DNA from: Bacillota bacterium
Lineage (GTDB): Bacteria > Bacillota > Sulfobacillia > JAIMAT01
DNA: 33,156 nucleotides
Assembly: GCA_023511835.1 (NCBI GenBank)
Contig: JAIMAT010000016.1
Span: forward strand, 1-33,156
Direction of reading: 5' to 3'
Shown here: positions 14,533 to 22,652 of the stretch, piece by piece
Layout of the letters: the number at the start of each line of letters is the position of its first letter
Numbering within the stretch: the first letter of the stretch is position 1
Made by a program: the position numbers and the translations under genes
The notes under the pieces: model-generated
What the model saw: only the letters and a program-made list of their open reading frames with translations
Databases searched by the model: none
Told to the model about the DNA's origin: nothing

Positions 14533-15537
14533 TTGCCCGGCCCCGCTCCGGCCTCCACGCGCCCGCCCGAGCCCGCGGCGGCGGCCGCTCCCACCCTGGC
14601 GCTCCTGGTGGGTGTGGCGGCCATCTCCTCCGCCGCCATCCTGACCCGGGCCTCGGCCTCCGACCCGCTCCTGGTGGCGCTCTGGCGCCTCCTGCTGGCG
14701 GCGCTCCTGCTCCTCCCGGCCGCCCTCCTCCGCCACGGCGCCGGCGCCCTGCGGCTCGGCCGGCAGGCGCTGCCCACCCTGGCCTCGGGGTTGGCGCTGG
14801 CCGTTCATTTCGCCGCCTGGAACCAGTCGCTCCTGCTGACGAGCGTGGCCAGCTCGGTGACGCTGGTCACCATCCATCCCGTCTTCATCCTGTTCTGGGA
14901 CCGCTGGCGGCTGCGCCGCCCGGCGCCCGCCACCGCCTGGTGGGGGAGCGCCCTGGCGGTGGCCGGAAGCGGCCTGGTGGGCGGCGCCGACTGGGGCTTC
15001 TCGCCCCGGGCGCTCGAGGGCGACCTGCTGGCCGTGGCCGGGGCGCTGGCCATGGCCGCCTACCTGCTCCTGGGCCGGCGCGTCCGCGGGGAGACCGAGA
15101 CGCTGCCCTACTCGGTGGTGGTCTACCTGACCGCCTCGGCGCTCCTGGCCGGCTGGCTCGCCCTGAGCGGCCGTCCTCTCCTGCCCGCGGGCGGGCGGGA
15201 GTGGGCGCTGATGGCGGGCCTCGCCGTCGGTCCCACCATCTTCGGCCACACCCTCTTCAGCTGGGCGCTGGGCTGGCTGCCCGCGCAGCTGGTCTCGGTC
15301 AGCATCCTGGGCGAGCCGGTGGGCGCCGGCCTGCTGGCCTGGCTCCTCCTGGGCGAGCGCCCCTCGGTGGGGGCGGTGGCGGGCGACCTGATGATCCTGA
15401 CCGGGATCGCTCTCAGCCTGCGGCTGCCGCCCGCCGCCCGCCGCCTGCACGCGGACGGCCGCACCGGCGGAGCCGCCGCCTCAGGGGCAGAGGCCGCCTC
15501 CCGACCGCGCCCGCTCGGCCACCAGCGCCAGGGCTAG
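14533..15537 (+). CDS. EamA/DMT-superfamily transporter
   Basis: A 334-aa, ten-helix membrane exporter of the drug/metabolite transporter superfamily. It has two EamA halves: about residues 20-150 ([40 protein letters not shown]) and about 165-300 ([40 protein letters not shown]). [18 protein letters not shown] matches the conserved end of the second half. TTG 14533 follows a GGGGGG stretch by about 8 nt. Substrate cannot be predicted. It is the only plus-strand gene between two minus-strand blocks and its 3' end overlaps the next convergent gene by 57 bp, so the last 20 or so residues are probably free tail. Confidence 0.85.
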   Translation: MPGPAPASTRPPEPAAAAAPTLALLVGVAAISSAAILTRASASDPLLVALWRLLLAALLLLPAALLRHGAGALRLGRQALPTLASGLALAVHFAAWNQSLLLTSVASSVTLVTIHPVFILFWDRWRLRRPAPATAWWGSALAVAGSGLVGGADWGFSPRALEGDLLAVAGALAMAAYLLLGRRVRGETETLPYSVVVYLTASALLAGWLALSGRPLLPAGGREWALMAGLAVGPTIFGHTLFSWALGWLPAQLVSVSILGEPVGAGLLAWLLLGERPSVGAVAGDLMILTGIALSLRLPPAARRLHADGRTGGAAASGAEAASRPRPLGHQRQG

Positions 15538-16422
15538 CGTGGCCAGCCCTTCCTCCCCCGCCGGTTCCAGCTCCGTCAGCCGCACCCGTCGTTCCTCCGC
15601 GGCCTCGGGCCGCCCCGCGCAGAGGAGCGCCCAGGCCTCCAGCGCAAGGCCGACCGCGTCCCGCCGCCCCGCCGGGCTCTCGCCCAGCTGGCGCTCCAGC
15701 AGCGCCCGGTAGGCGGCGCCGCGCGGGTCGACCACGTCGAAGGGCACCCCCGCCACCAGCAGGGGGGCGCGCACGGCGGCGGGGAGCACCGCCGAGGCGG
15801 CCGCCTCCACGGCCGCCGACACTTCCTTCCAGAGGCGGACCAGGCGGCCGGCGAGCGGGGCCAGCGCGAACCAGCGATCCATGGCGTTGAGCCCGGCGAA
15901 GACGGCCGCCAGGGCGGCCGCCCGCTCCGCCGCCGCGACACCCGCCGGCTCCTCCTCGCCCTCCGGGAGCGCCCCGGCCAGCTCGAGGAGCGCCGTGACG
16001 GCCGCCCTCACGGGCTGCGCCAGCCTCCCAGGGACGGCGGCCAGGCCATGACGCTCCAGGTGGCGGGCCAGCGTCCAGAGCCAGGTGCCCGTCGCCGCCG
16101 CGCCCGAGAGGCCTCCCGCCTCCGGTCCGCCCCTCCCCCCCGGCGCCAGCCGATAGGCGGAGGGAAGCCAGGCACCGCCCGCCCGGCCCCTCCCGCCGCC
16201 CGCCCCCTCGGCCGCCCGGCGGAGGAGACGGCCCGCCCAGAGGTGGAAGGCCCGCGCCCGCTCCCCCTCGCCGGCCAGGTCCAGCGCCCAGGCCGCCCAG
16301 GCGCCCGCCGTCAGCGGCGCCCGCCCCTCCCCGGCCAGGAAGGCCCCGTTGGCCCGCTGCCGCGCCCGCAGCGCGGCGGCCAGCGCCTCCGCGCCCGCGG
16401 GCAGGCGGTCCGGCTCAGCCAT
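15481..16422 (-). CDS. Uncharacterised alpha/alpha-toroid-like protein (distant GH15-like pattern)
   Basis: A 313-aa helical, Ala/Leu/Arg-rich protein that I do not recognise by family. The ATG at 16422 follows GGGGAGGAG by 4 nt and overlaps the upstream stop by 8 nt. Its N-terminal half resembles the helix pairs of glucoamylase-type toroids: ANGAFLAGEGRAPLTAGAWA, AWALDLAGEGERARAFHLWA, and ATGTWLWTLARHLERHGLAA. The usual catalytic Glu motifs of that group are not visible, so it may have a binding or regulatory role. No signal peptide is seen. It is the last gene of a run with an S41 protease, a metallo-hydrolase and a beta-lactamase-fold enzyme, so it may work on the same envelope or glycan substrates; this is an inference from position only. 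Confidence 0.6.
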   Translation of the reverse strand: MAEPDRLPAGAEALAAALRARQRANGAFLAGEGRAPLTAGAWAAWALDLAGEGERARAFHLWAGRLLRRAAEGAGGGRGRAGGAWLPSAYRLAPGGRGGPEAGGLSGAAATGTWLWTLARHLERHGLAAVPGRLAQPVRAAVTALLELAGALPEGEEEPAGVAAAERAAALAAVFAGLNAMDRWFALAPLAGRLVRLWKEVSAAVEAAASAVLPAAVRAPLLVAGVPFDVVDPRGAAYRALLERQLGESPAGRRDAVGLALEAWALLCAGRPEAAEERRVRLTELEPAGEEGLATLALALVAERARSGGGLCP

Positions 16423-17284
16423 CCCGCTCCTCCCCGGGCGCGTCGCCCGCCTCCAGGAGCTCCCGGTAGAGCAGCTCGCCCGCGGCCGCCAGGACGGCCC
16501 GGGCCTCCTCCGGGTGGGCGAAGCCCTCGGTGAAGGCGGCCACCGCCCAGACGCCGTTGGGCAGGTAGAGGAGGCCCGCGTCGTGCAGCCGGCCCCGCAC
16601 CCAGCCCGTCTTGTGCGCCCAGCGCCAGCGCGGGGCCTGCCCCACTTCCTCGGGGTCGGGGTCGGGCAGGCGGGCCGCCAAGTCCAGGTCCAGCTGCTGC
16701 GCCTCCAGGATGGCCACCATACGCCGGCAGGCATCGTAGGAGACGACCCGGCCGAGGCCGATCAGCCGCAGCAGGCGGGCCGTCTCGCCGGCCGTCATCT
16801 CGTTCCGCGGCCCCGGGGGGACCGGCACCACCTGGAGCTTCTGGCGCACGGCGATGCCCGGCAGGCCGAGCGCGCGCATGCGCGCGCTGATGGCCTCCGC
16901 GCCCAGACGGTCGATGAGCACGTTGGTGGCGGTGTTGTCGCTGACGATCATCATCAGCGTCACCAGGTCGACCAGGGGGTAGCGCCGCCCGGGGAGCAGG
17001 TACTGGAGGACCCCCGAGCCGGTCACCATGTCGGCGGCGCGGACCGGCAGCTCCTCCTCCAGGTCGACGCGCCCCTCCGCAGCCTGGGCGAAGGCCTCCA
17101 CCATCACCGCCAGCTTGATCACGCTGGCGGGATAGAAGGGCCTCTCCGCCTCTCGCGCGTAGAGACGGCCGCGGTGCAGCCCCTCCACCACCAGCGCCAC
17201 GCGCCCCGGCGCCGCCTCCAGGAGCGGGTCGAGGCGCGCCGCCAACCGCCCCGCCAGCCCGTTCCCCGTCTCCATCCCGCTCAT
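16415..17284 (-). CDS. Class A beta-lactamase-fold serine hydrolase
   Basis: A 289-aa member of the serine beta-lactamase/PBP superfamily. All three hallmark motifs are present: SVIK (Ser54, Lys57), SDN (115-117) and KTG (225-227, in AHKTGWVRG). An omega-loop-like RNEMTAGETA (160-169) puts Asn161 and Glu162 near the position of the deacylating Glu166 of true class A enzymes, but the ExxxN spacing is not reproduced. No signal peptide is visible, which is odd because most such enzymes work outside the cell; a start further upstream would run into the metallo-hydrolase gene. The ATG at 17284 overlaps the preceding stop (ATGA) and has GGAGG 9 nt upstream. It could be a beta-lactamase, an esterase-like relative or a peptidoglycan amidohydrolase. 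Confidence 0.8.
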   Translation of the reverse strand: MSGMETGNGLAGRLAARLDPLLEAAPGRVALVVEGLHRGRLYAREAERPFYPASVIKLAVMVEAFAQAAEGRVDLEEELPVRAADMVTGSGVLQYLLPGRRYPLVDLVTLMMIVSDNTATNVLIDRLGAEAISARMRALGLPGIAVRQKLQVVPVPPGPRNEMTAGETARLLRLIGLGRVVSYDACRRMVAILEAQQLDLDLAARLPDPDPEEVGQAPRWRWAHKTGWVRGRLHDAGLLYLPNGVWAVAAFTEGFAHPEEARAVLAAAGELLYRELLEAGDAPGEERDG

Positions 17285-18156
17285 CCCGTCCCCCCTCCCG
17301 GCATCAAGAAGCCGAAGCCCCCCACCTCCACCCGCAGTGCGCCCTCCTGGCCCGCCGCCGCCCCCTCCGGAGCGCCTCGCGCGGCTCGCTCGCGCGCCTG
17401 CTCGAAGGCGGCGCGCAGCTCCTCCAGCATGCTCGGCGACTGGGCAACCAGGTCGTGGCCGCCGAAGAGCGCGCGCACCCCGTCCAGCGCCCGCAGGCGG
17501 TCGAGGCTGCGCGCGTAGGCGTCCAGGTCGGCCTCCGCCTCCTGGAGCCAGAGAAGCCCGCCGCGGTAGGCCAGGTCCGCCGGGAAGAGCCAGCCCTCCG
17601 GCTCCACCAGCAGGCTGAGGCTGCCCGGCGTGTGGCCGGGCGTGTGCAGCAGGCGGGCGCGCCGCCCGCCCAGCTCCAGCACCCCCTCCTCCGCGGCGCC
17701 CGCCGCCAGGGGCGCCAGGTGGCCCTCGCCGGGCAGGTCCTCCGGGGCGAGGCGGCCGCGGCGCACCTCCTCCTCCAGCGCCCGGCGGAGCCACTCGCCC
17801 GGCTCGCCGGCGGCCAGCGCCGCCGCATCGGCGGGATGGGCCAGCACCTCCCGCACGCGAGGGGCCAGCCGCCGCGCGCCGCCGGCGTGGTCCCAGTGCG
17901 CATGGCTGACCACCACCGTCAGGGGCAGGTCGCAGAGAAGCGCGACCACCGCCTCCAGCGGCCCGACGCCGATGCCGCTGTCGAAGAGCAGCGCCCGGCG
18001 CTCGCCCGCCACCAGAAAGGCGTTGACCCACTCGACGCCCCACTCGCCGGTCCGCCCGATCGGCTCCGCCAGGCGCCAGAGCCCCCGCTCCAGCGGTTCC
18101 ACGACGCCCCAGGAAGTGAGCCAACGGAGCGCCGCCTGGCTCGATCCGGCCGTCAT
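17281..18156 (-). CDS. Metallo-beta-lactamase-fold hydrolase
   Basis: A 291-aa cytosolic protein with the metal-binding signature SHAHWDHAGG (His85, His87, Asp89, His90). The later ligands are in LLHTPGHTPGSLSLL, FPADLAYRGG and FGGHD. These are the hydroxyacylglutathione-hydrolase-type order, so a thiolester hydrolase or another general MBL enzyme fits better than an antibiotic lactamase. The N-terminal WGVVEPLERGLWRLAEP and WVNAFLVAGERRALLFDSGI are common to the family. The ATG at 18156 overlaps the S41 protease stop (ATGA) and its ribosome binding site GGGAGG is directly adjacent. In this run it is followed by another hydrolase with the beta-lactamase fold of a different superfamily. Exact substrate is unknown. 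Confidence 0.85.
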   Translation of the reverse strand: MTAGSSQAALRWLTSWGVVEPLERGLWRLAEPIGRTGEWGVEWVNAFLVAGERRALLFDSGIGVGPLEAVVALLCDLPLTVVVSHAHWDHAGGARRLAPRVREVLAHPADAAALAAGEPGEWLRRALEEEVRRGRLAPEDLPGEGHLAPLAAGAAEEGVLELGGRRARLLHTPGHTPGSLSLLVEPEGWLFPADLAYRGGLLWLQEAEADLDAYARSLDRLRALDGVRALFGGHDLVAQSPSMLEELRAAFEQARERAARGAPEGAAAGQEGALRVEVGGFGFLMPGGGTG

Positions 18157-19523
18157 CCTCCCGCCCCCCCGCGCAGCTGCTGTTCGAGGAGCCCGAGCGC
18201 CGCGTCCAGCTGCGGGTCCTGCCCCGGCTTGCCCATCAGCGACGTGTCCCAATTGCTGGGCGCCTTGACGGTGACGTTGGGCTGGATGCCGCCCACCGTC
18301 TGCCCGGTGCGCGGGTCGACGTGCTTGTTGATATCGCGGCCGGAGGCGGTCAGGTAGCGCTCCACGGTCAGCTTGATGCCGGTCCCGTCGGGGAAGGGGT
18401 AGATCTGCTGGACCAGGCCCTTGCCGAAGGTGCGCTCGCCGACCAGCGTCCCCACGCCCAGGTCCTGGAGCGCACCGGAGAGGATCTCCGAGGCGCTGGC
18501 GCTGGCGCCGTTGACGAGGACGGCCAGCGGCACCCCGATTCCCTTGCCGTCCCCCGGTACCGTCGCCGTCTGGCGGCGGCCGCTCCGGTCGACCGTGTGC
18601 ACGATGGGGCTCCCGCCCGGCAGGAACATGCCGGCGATCTGCTCGACGGCGTCCAGCGAGCCGCCCGGATTGTAGCGCAGGTCGAGGACCAGCGCGCGCA
18701 TGCCCTGGCCGCGGAGGCGGTCCAGCGCCTGCCGGACCAGCGGCGGAGTCTTCTCGGTGAACTGGCTGATCTGGAGGTAGCCGACGGAGCCGGGGAGCAT
18801 CTTGGACTGGACGGTGGGCACCACCACGTTGGCGCGCACCATGCGGAAGACCAGGTGCTGCACGTCATGGCCGCCCGGCAGAGGGCGGTCGACGCCCAGC
18901 ACCACGGTCGTGCCCGGCTTCCCGCGGATCATCTGCGCTACCGCATCCACGCCGGTCCCGGTCACGTTCCGCCCGTCCACCTGGACGATGCGGTCGCCGG
19001 GCCTCAGGCCCACCGGATCGCCGGGCTTGGCCCCCTCGTATGGGGTGGTGGCGCTGGGCGTCTTCGGGAAAGGCGTCTGCACCACCACGTAGCTGCCCTG
19101 CTCGGTCACCTGCACGCCGATGCCGCCGTACTCGCCGGTGGTGTCGCTGCTGAAGCTGGTGAAGGCGCTCCGGTCGAAGTAGACCGAGTACGGGTCGTGG
19201 AGGGCCGCCAGCGCCCCGCTGGTGGCGCCCGCGAGCACCTTCTGCATGTCGGGCGCGTCGACGTAACGGGTGCGGATCAGGGTGAGCGTCTGCAGGAAGT
19301 CCTGGAAGGCGGGCGTGCCCTGGAGCTGCCGCAGGGTCGCCGCGTCCTCGCTGGTGGTGGGCAGGCCGCGCAGCGCGCTGGCGAGCCGCTGGTCCGCCAC
19401 CGCGTAGCCCAGCGACCCCGCGAGCAGCGCGATCAGGAGGGCGCCGGCGACGGCCGCCCGCCACGACGGGCCGGGCCGGCGGGGAGGCGCGGGAGGCTCC
19501 TGCCCGGCGAAGGGTTGGGACAT
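18153..19523 (-). CDS. Carboxy-terminal processing protease (S41 family, CtpA/CtpB-like)
   Basis: A 456-aa membrane-anchored serine protease. Domains in order: signal anchor (about 22-44, WRAAVAGALLIALLAGSLGY), a helical segment, an embedded PDZ domain (about 130-215, GIGVQVT, GLRPGDRIVQVDGRNVTG), and the S41 core (245-390). Catalytic residues are Ser343 inside SASASE and Lys368 in GERTFGKG. LVLDLRYNPGGSLDAVEQI is also typical. The ATG at 19523 has a GGCGGTGAG-type site. Next to ftsE, ftsX and a LytM protein, this is the standard Gram-positive order; I expect it to trim wall hydrolases or their regulators. In spore-formers, CtpB relatives also cut sporulation proteins. The gene is first in the short run with the downstream hydrolases. 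Confidence 0.9.
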   Translation of the reverse strand: MSQPFAGQEPPAPPRRPGPSWRAAVAGALLIALLAGSLGYAVADQRLASALRGLPTTSEDAATLRQLQGTPAFQDFLQTLTLIRTRYVDAPDMQKVLAGATSGALAALHDPYSVYFDRSAFTSFSSDTTGEYGGIGVQVTEQGSYVVVQTPFPKTPSATTPYEGAKPGDPVGLRPGDRIVQVDGRNVTGTGVDAVAQMIRGKPGTTVVLGVDRPLPGGHDVQHLVFRMVRANVVVPTVQSKMLPGSVGYLQISQFTEKTPPLVRQALDRLRGQGMRALVLDLRYNPGGSLDAVEQIAGMFLPGGSPIVHTVDRSGRRQTATVPGDGKGIGVPLAVLVNGASASASEILSGALQDLGVGTLVGERTFGKGLVQQIYPFPDGTGIKLTVERYLTASGRDINKHVDPRTGQTVGGIQPNVTVKAPSNWDTSLMGKPGQDPQLDAALGLLEQQLRGGAGG

Positions 19524-19579
19524 CCGCTCACCGCCTTTCGAAGACCATCATTATAGGTCCGGCCGCGCGAAGAGACGAA

Positions 19580-19606
19580 GCGGCCCCGGCCGCTCGCCGG
19601 GGCCGC
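19580..19606 (-). terminator. Terminator-like hairpin after the LytM gene
   Basis: Perfect 11-bp stem GCGGCCCCGGC (19580-19590) and GCCGGGGCCGC (19596-19606) with a 5-nt loop, 17 nt beyond the minus-strand stop at 19623. No long T-tract follows on either strand, so it may only partly stop transcription before the S41 gene. Confidence 0.6.
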
Positions 19607-19622
19607 CTCGTGCCGCCTCCCC

Positions 19623-20834
19623 CTAGCGGATGACCCTGCCCACGTAGTCCTGAGGATTGACCGGCGTCCCGTTGACGCGCACCTCGAAGTGCAGGTGCGG
19701 GCCGGTGGCCAGGCCCGTCATGCCGACCAGCCCGATCACCTGGCCGGCCGAGACCTGCTGGTTGGCCTGCACCAGGATCTGCGACATGTGGCCGTAGAGC
19801 GTGGAGATGCCGTTTCCGTGGACCAGGATGACCGTGTTGCCGTAACCCGACATCCAGCCGGCATAGAAGACGACGCCCGGCGCCGCCGCGTGGATGGGCG
19901 TCCCCGACGGGGCGGCCAGGTCCATGCCGGTATGCATGCGCCACTGCTTCAGGATCGGATGGTAGCGCGAGCCGAAGGTCGAGGTGACGACGAAGGAGCT
20001 GAGCGGCCACTCCAACACCACCGCGCCCGAGAGGCGGAGCGCCTCCTCGTACTGCCGCTGCAGGCGCTGGAGCTCCGCCTGCACCTCCTGGCTGGCTCGT
20101 TCTTCCTCGTCCAAGGCCGCCTGCAACTCGGCCGCGCTCTGCTGATACTCCAGCGTCACCTGCTGCTGCTGGGCGGTCTTCTGGTCCAGCGCCTGCTTGG
20201 CCGACGCCACCTGCCGGGTGAGCTCGCTGATCCGGGCCACCTGCTGCTCCTGCAACTGCGTCTGACGCGCCACCTCGGCGCGCTGCGCCTGCACCTGGTG
20301 GAGCAGGTCGACGTCGGCGGCCACGATGCGCTCCAGCAGCTGGAAGCGGGTGACGAAGTCGGCGAAGTTCCGCGCCGCCAGGAGGACCTCCAGGTAGGAG
20401 ACGGTCCCCGCCTCGTAGGTGGCGCGCAGGCGGTCGCCCAGCCGCTGCTGCTGGCTCTCCAGACGTGCCTGGGCCGCCGCGAGCGCCGCCTGCAGCTGGT
20501 CCAGCCGCTGCCTGGCCTGGGCCAGCTCGTTCTGGCGACGCGCCAGCTCCTGGCGCGTCACCTGGAGCTGCTGCCGGAGCTGGTTCAGCTTGCTCTGCGC
20601 CGCCGCCGCCCGGCTCTGCACCGTCGACAGCTGCTGGCGCGTCCGGCTCGCCTGCGACTGCATCTGGCTGAGCCGCTGCTGGGTGCGCTGGATCTCCTGC
20701 AGGATGGCGCCGGGGTCGCTGGAACTGGTGGAGCCCGCTCGCACGCCGGGCGCGGGAGCGAGCACCGCCAGTGCCAGCAGGAGCGCCGCCAGCCCGCCGG
20801 CCAACCAGTTCCTTCCTCGCTGTAGGCCTCGCAT
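19623..20834 (-). CDS. Coiled-coil LytM/M23 peptidase, FtsEX-associated wall hydrolase or activator
   Basis: A 403-aa exported protein. The signal peptide (about 8-33) is followed by two long coiled coils (about 40-135 and 170-265) and a C-terminal M23 domain (about 280-400). The zinc and catalytic residues are all present: His301 and Asp305 (HTGMD), His349 (YGHMS), His380 and His382 (GPHLHFEV). It therefore looks like an active endopeptidase, unlike E. coli EnvC, which lost these residues and only activates amidases. The coiled-coil part is the segment that docks on FtsX in such proteins. Directly downstream of ftsE and ftsX in the same orientation, it is the probable effector of that complex. 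The ATG at 20834 follows GGAGGAGAGG. B. subtilis CwlO-like roles are the nearest comparison. Confidence 0.9.
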   Translation of the reverse strand: MRGLQRGRNWLAGGLAALLLALAVLAPAPGVRAGSTSSSDPGAILQEIQRTQQRLSQMQSQASRTRQQLSTVQSRAAAAQSKLNQLRQQLQVTRQELARRQNELAQARQRLDQLQAALAAAQARLESQQQRLGDRLRATYEAGTVSYLEVLLAARNFADFVTRFQLLERIVAADVDLLHQVQAQRAEVARQTQLQEQQVARISELTRQVASAKQALDQKTAQQQQVTLEYQQSAAELQAALDEEERASQEVQAELQRLQRQYEEALRLSGAVVLEWPLSSFVVTSTFGSRYHPILKQWRMHTGMDLAAPSGTPIHAAAPGVVFYAGWMSGYGNTVILVHGNGISTLYGHMSQILVQANQQVSAGQVIGLVGMTGLATGPHLHFEVRVNGTPVNPQDYVGRVIR

Positions 20835-20909
20835 CCTCTCCTCCTCCGCCTCCGCGGCTCCGCCCCCCGCGCTACGCACTCGCGCCCGCGCGCTCCGCCG
20901 GCGGCCGGC

Positions 20910-21797
20910 TCAGACGCGCAGATAGCGATGGAGTGAAAGGCCGGAGCCGAGCATGCCGATGAGAAGACCCGCGACCACGATCTCCAGCGCCGTCGCCCGG
21001 AGGATCGCCCGCGCCGGCAGCAGAGGCAGGAAGGGCAGGCTCTGGGTGACACGCTGGTAGATCCAGGAGTACCCGGCCCAGGCGACGCCCAGGGCGGCCA
21101 GCGAGCCCACGAGGCCCAGCACCGCCCCTTCGACGACGAAGGGCCAGCGGATGAGCGCGTCGGTGGCGCCGACCAGCTTCATGATGGCGATCTCGTGGCG
21201 GCGTGCGTGGACCGTCACCCGGATCGTGTTCGCGATGAGGAAGACCGTCGCCGCCCCCAGCAGCGCGGCCAGCACGATGCCGGCGTTGCGCAACCATCCG
21301 GCCAGCGCGTCCAGCCGGTGGAGCGTCTCCGCGGGGTAGCTGACGTTCTCCACCACGCCCAGCGCTTTCAGCTGGCGGGCCACCGCGTCCACCCTGCCGG
21401 GGTCGGGTACGTGCACGTCCAGCTCGTCGCGCAGCGGATTCATGTCCTGAACCGAGTCGAGGAGCGCCGCCTGGTCGCCGAACTGGGCGCGCAACCGGTC
21501 CAGCGCCTGCTCCCGGGTCACGAAGGTGACCGACCGCACCCCCGGGATCCGCCGCACCTGGGCGAGCAGACCGGGGACGTCGCTGCGCTGGAAGGTGGGC
21601 TTCAGATAGGCCACCACCTGGACCTGCGCCTCCAGCACCTGGGTCATGTGGCTCAGGTTGAGCGCCGCCAGGACAAAGAGGAAGAGGATGAGCAGCGTCA
21701 CCGCCGCCGTCCCGGCGGAGGCCAGGCTCATGGTCGAGTTCCGGCGCAGCGAGAGACCGCCCTCGCGCAGGACGAAGCCCCATGTCCTAGCCTTCAA
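20910..21797 (-). CDS. ftsX: Cell-division ABC transporter permease FtsX
   Basis: A 295-aa four-helix membrane protein that couples FtsE ATPase activity to an extracellular wall hydrolase. First helix near 22-46 (SLASAGTAAVTLLILFLFVL), a large outer loop (50-170, including VQDMNPLRDELDVHVPDP and VENVSYPAETLHRLD), then three helices (about 170-195, 220-245 and 260-285). The FtsX signature TIRVTVHARRHEIAIMKLVG is intact. TTG 21797 has GGGGAGG 7 nt upstream and overlaps the ftsE stop by 11 nt, so translation is coupled. It forms a unit with ftsE and the LytM gene. Confidence 0.92.
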   Translation of the reverse strand: MKARTWGFVLREGGLSLRRNSTMSLASAGTAAVTLLILFLFVLAALNLSHMTQVLEAQVQVVAYLKPTFQRSDVPGLLAQVRRIPGVRSVTFVTREQALDRLRAQFGDQAALLDSVQDMNPLRDELDVHVPDPGRVDAVARQLKALGVVENVSYPAETLHRLDALAGWLRNAGIVLAALLGAATVFLIANTIRVTVHARRHEIAIMKLVGATDALIRWPFVVEGAVLGLVGSLAALGVAWAGYSWIYQRVTQSLPFLPLLPARAILRATALEIVVAGLLIGMLGSGLSLHRYLRV

Positions 21798-22473
21798 GCG
21801 AGTACCTCCCCGCCACTTCGTCGCGCACGATGGTTCCGTGGGCCAGCTGGACCACGCGCTTGTTCATGGCGTTGACGATGTTCTCGGCGTGGGTGGCCAT
21901 CAGGATCGTCGTACCGCTCTGGTTGATCTCCTGGAGGAGCTCCATCAGCCCCCAGGCGGTGGCCGGGTCCAGGTTGCCGGTGGGCTCGTCCGCGATCAGG
22001 ATGGGCGGCGAGTTGACCATCGCCCGGGCCAGGGCCACCCGCTGCTGCTCGCCGCCCGAGAGCTGGCGGGGGTAGTCGCGCGCGCGGTGGCGGAGCCCGA
22101 CCATCTCCAGGACCGCCGGCACCTTGCGCTGGATCTCCCGCCGCGACGCCTCCGTCACCACCAGCGCGAAGGCCACGTTGTCGAAGACCGTGCGATCCGG
22201 AAGCAACCGAAAATCCTGGAAGACCACGCCGACGCGGCGGCGCAGCAGGGGCACCTGGTTCCGGCGCATGGTGCGGAGGCGGTAGCCGGCGACCACGATC
22301 TCGCCCGCCGTCGGCACCTCCTCCCGGTAGAGGAGGCGGATCATGGTCGACTTTCCCGCCCCGCTCGGTCCCACCAGAAAGACGAACTCGCCCTTCTCCA
22401 CCCGAAGATTGATGTCGTGCAGGGCCACGACCCGGTTAGGGTAGACCTTGCTGACACCGGACATTTCGATCAA
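21787..22473 (-). CDS. ftsE: Cell-division ATP-binding protein FtsE
   Basis: The ATPase half of FtsEX, which uses ATP to switch on wall hydrolysis at the division site or side wall. A 228-aa product, the usual FtsE length, starting at TTG 22473 as MIEMSGVSKVYPN with GAGG 8-9 nt upstream. Longer readings from 22536 add non-conserved residues. Walker A is GPSGAGKST (35-43), the Q-loop is VFQDFRLLPDRTV, the signature is LSGGEQQR, Walker B is ILIADEPTGNLD and the H-loop is MATH. The gene is first in the ftsE, ftsX, LytM, S41 order, so a promoter should lie in 22474-22652. Confidence 0.93.
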   Translation of the reverse strand: MIEMSGVSKVYPNRVVALHDINLRVEKGEFVFLVGPSGAGKSTMIRLLYREEVPTAGEIVVAGYRLRTMRRNQVPLLRRRVGVVFQDFRLLPDRTVFDNVAFALVVTEASRREIQRKVPAVLEMVGLRHRARDYPRQLSGGEQQRVALARAMVNSPPILIADEPTGNLDPATAWGLMELLQEINQSGTTILMATHAENIVNAMNKRVVQLAHGTIVRDEVAGRYSLEG

Positions 22474-22652
22474 CGACGACACCTCGGTAACTGGACGGGG
22501 TGGGCCGGCGGTTACGTTGCCGTAAAATGGGCGCACAGAAGCGGCCCACGACTAGCGCTTTTCGACGCCTGGAGGACAAGTCCTGTCCATGCGGAGCCGT
22601 TTCTGTCGACCAATTCCAGGATCGCCAGGCTTTCGTCAACACCTTTCGCCGC
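22474..22652. other. Divergent intergenic region between ftsE and the glycosyltransferase
   Basis: A relatively AT-rich 179-bp gap. It holds TAAAAT (22523-22528, plus strand), a good -10 without a matching -35, and TTGACG on the minus strand (22639-22634), a good -35 without a matching -10. A small hairpin, GGACA-AGTCC-TGTCC, lies at 22573-22587. Promoters for both directions are expected here but I cannot place them. Confidence 0.35.

Noticed and set aside
15481-15537. 57-bp overlap of the EamA transporter end with the next convergent gene as a special signal
   Set aside because: The transporter tail after its tenth helix is low-complexity and likely unconstrained; short 3' overlaps are common in this packed region.
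22611-22639. Promoter for ftsE using TTGACG as -35
   Set aside because: The sequence 17-18 nt downstream (GAATTG/AATTGG) does not resemble a -10 element.
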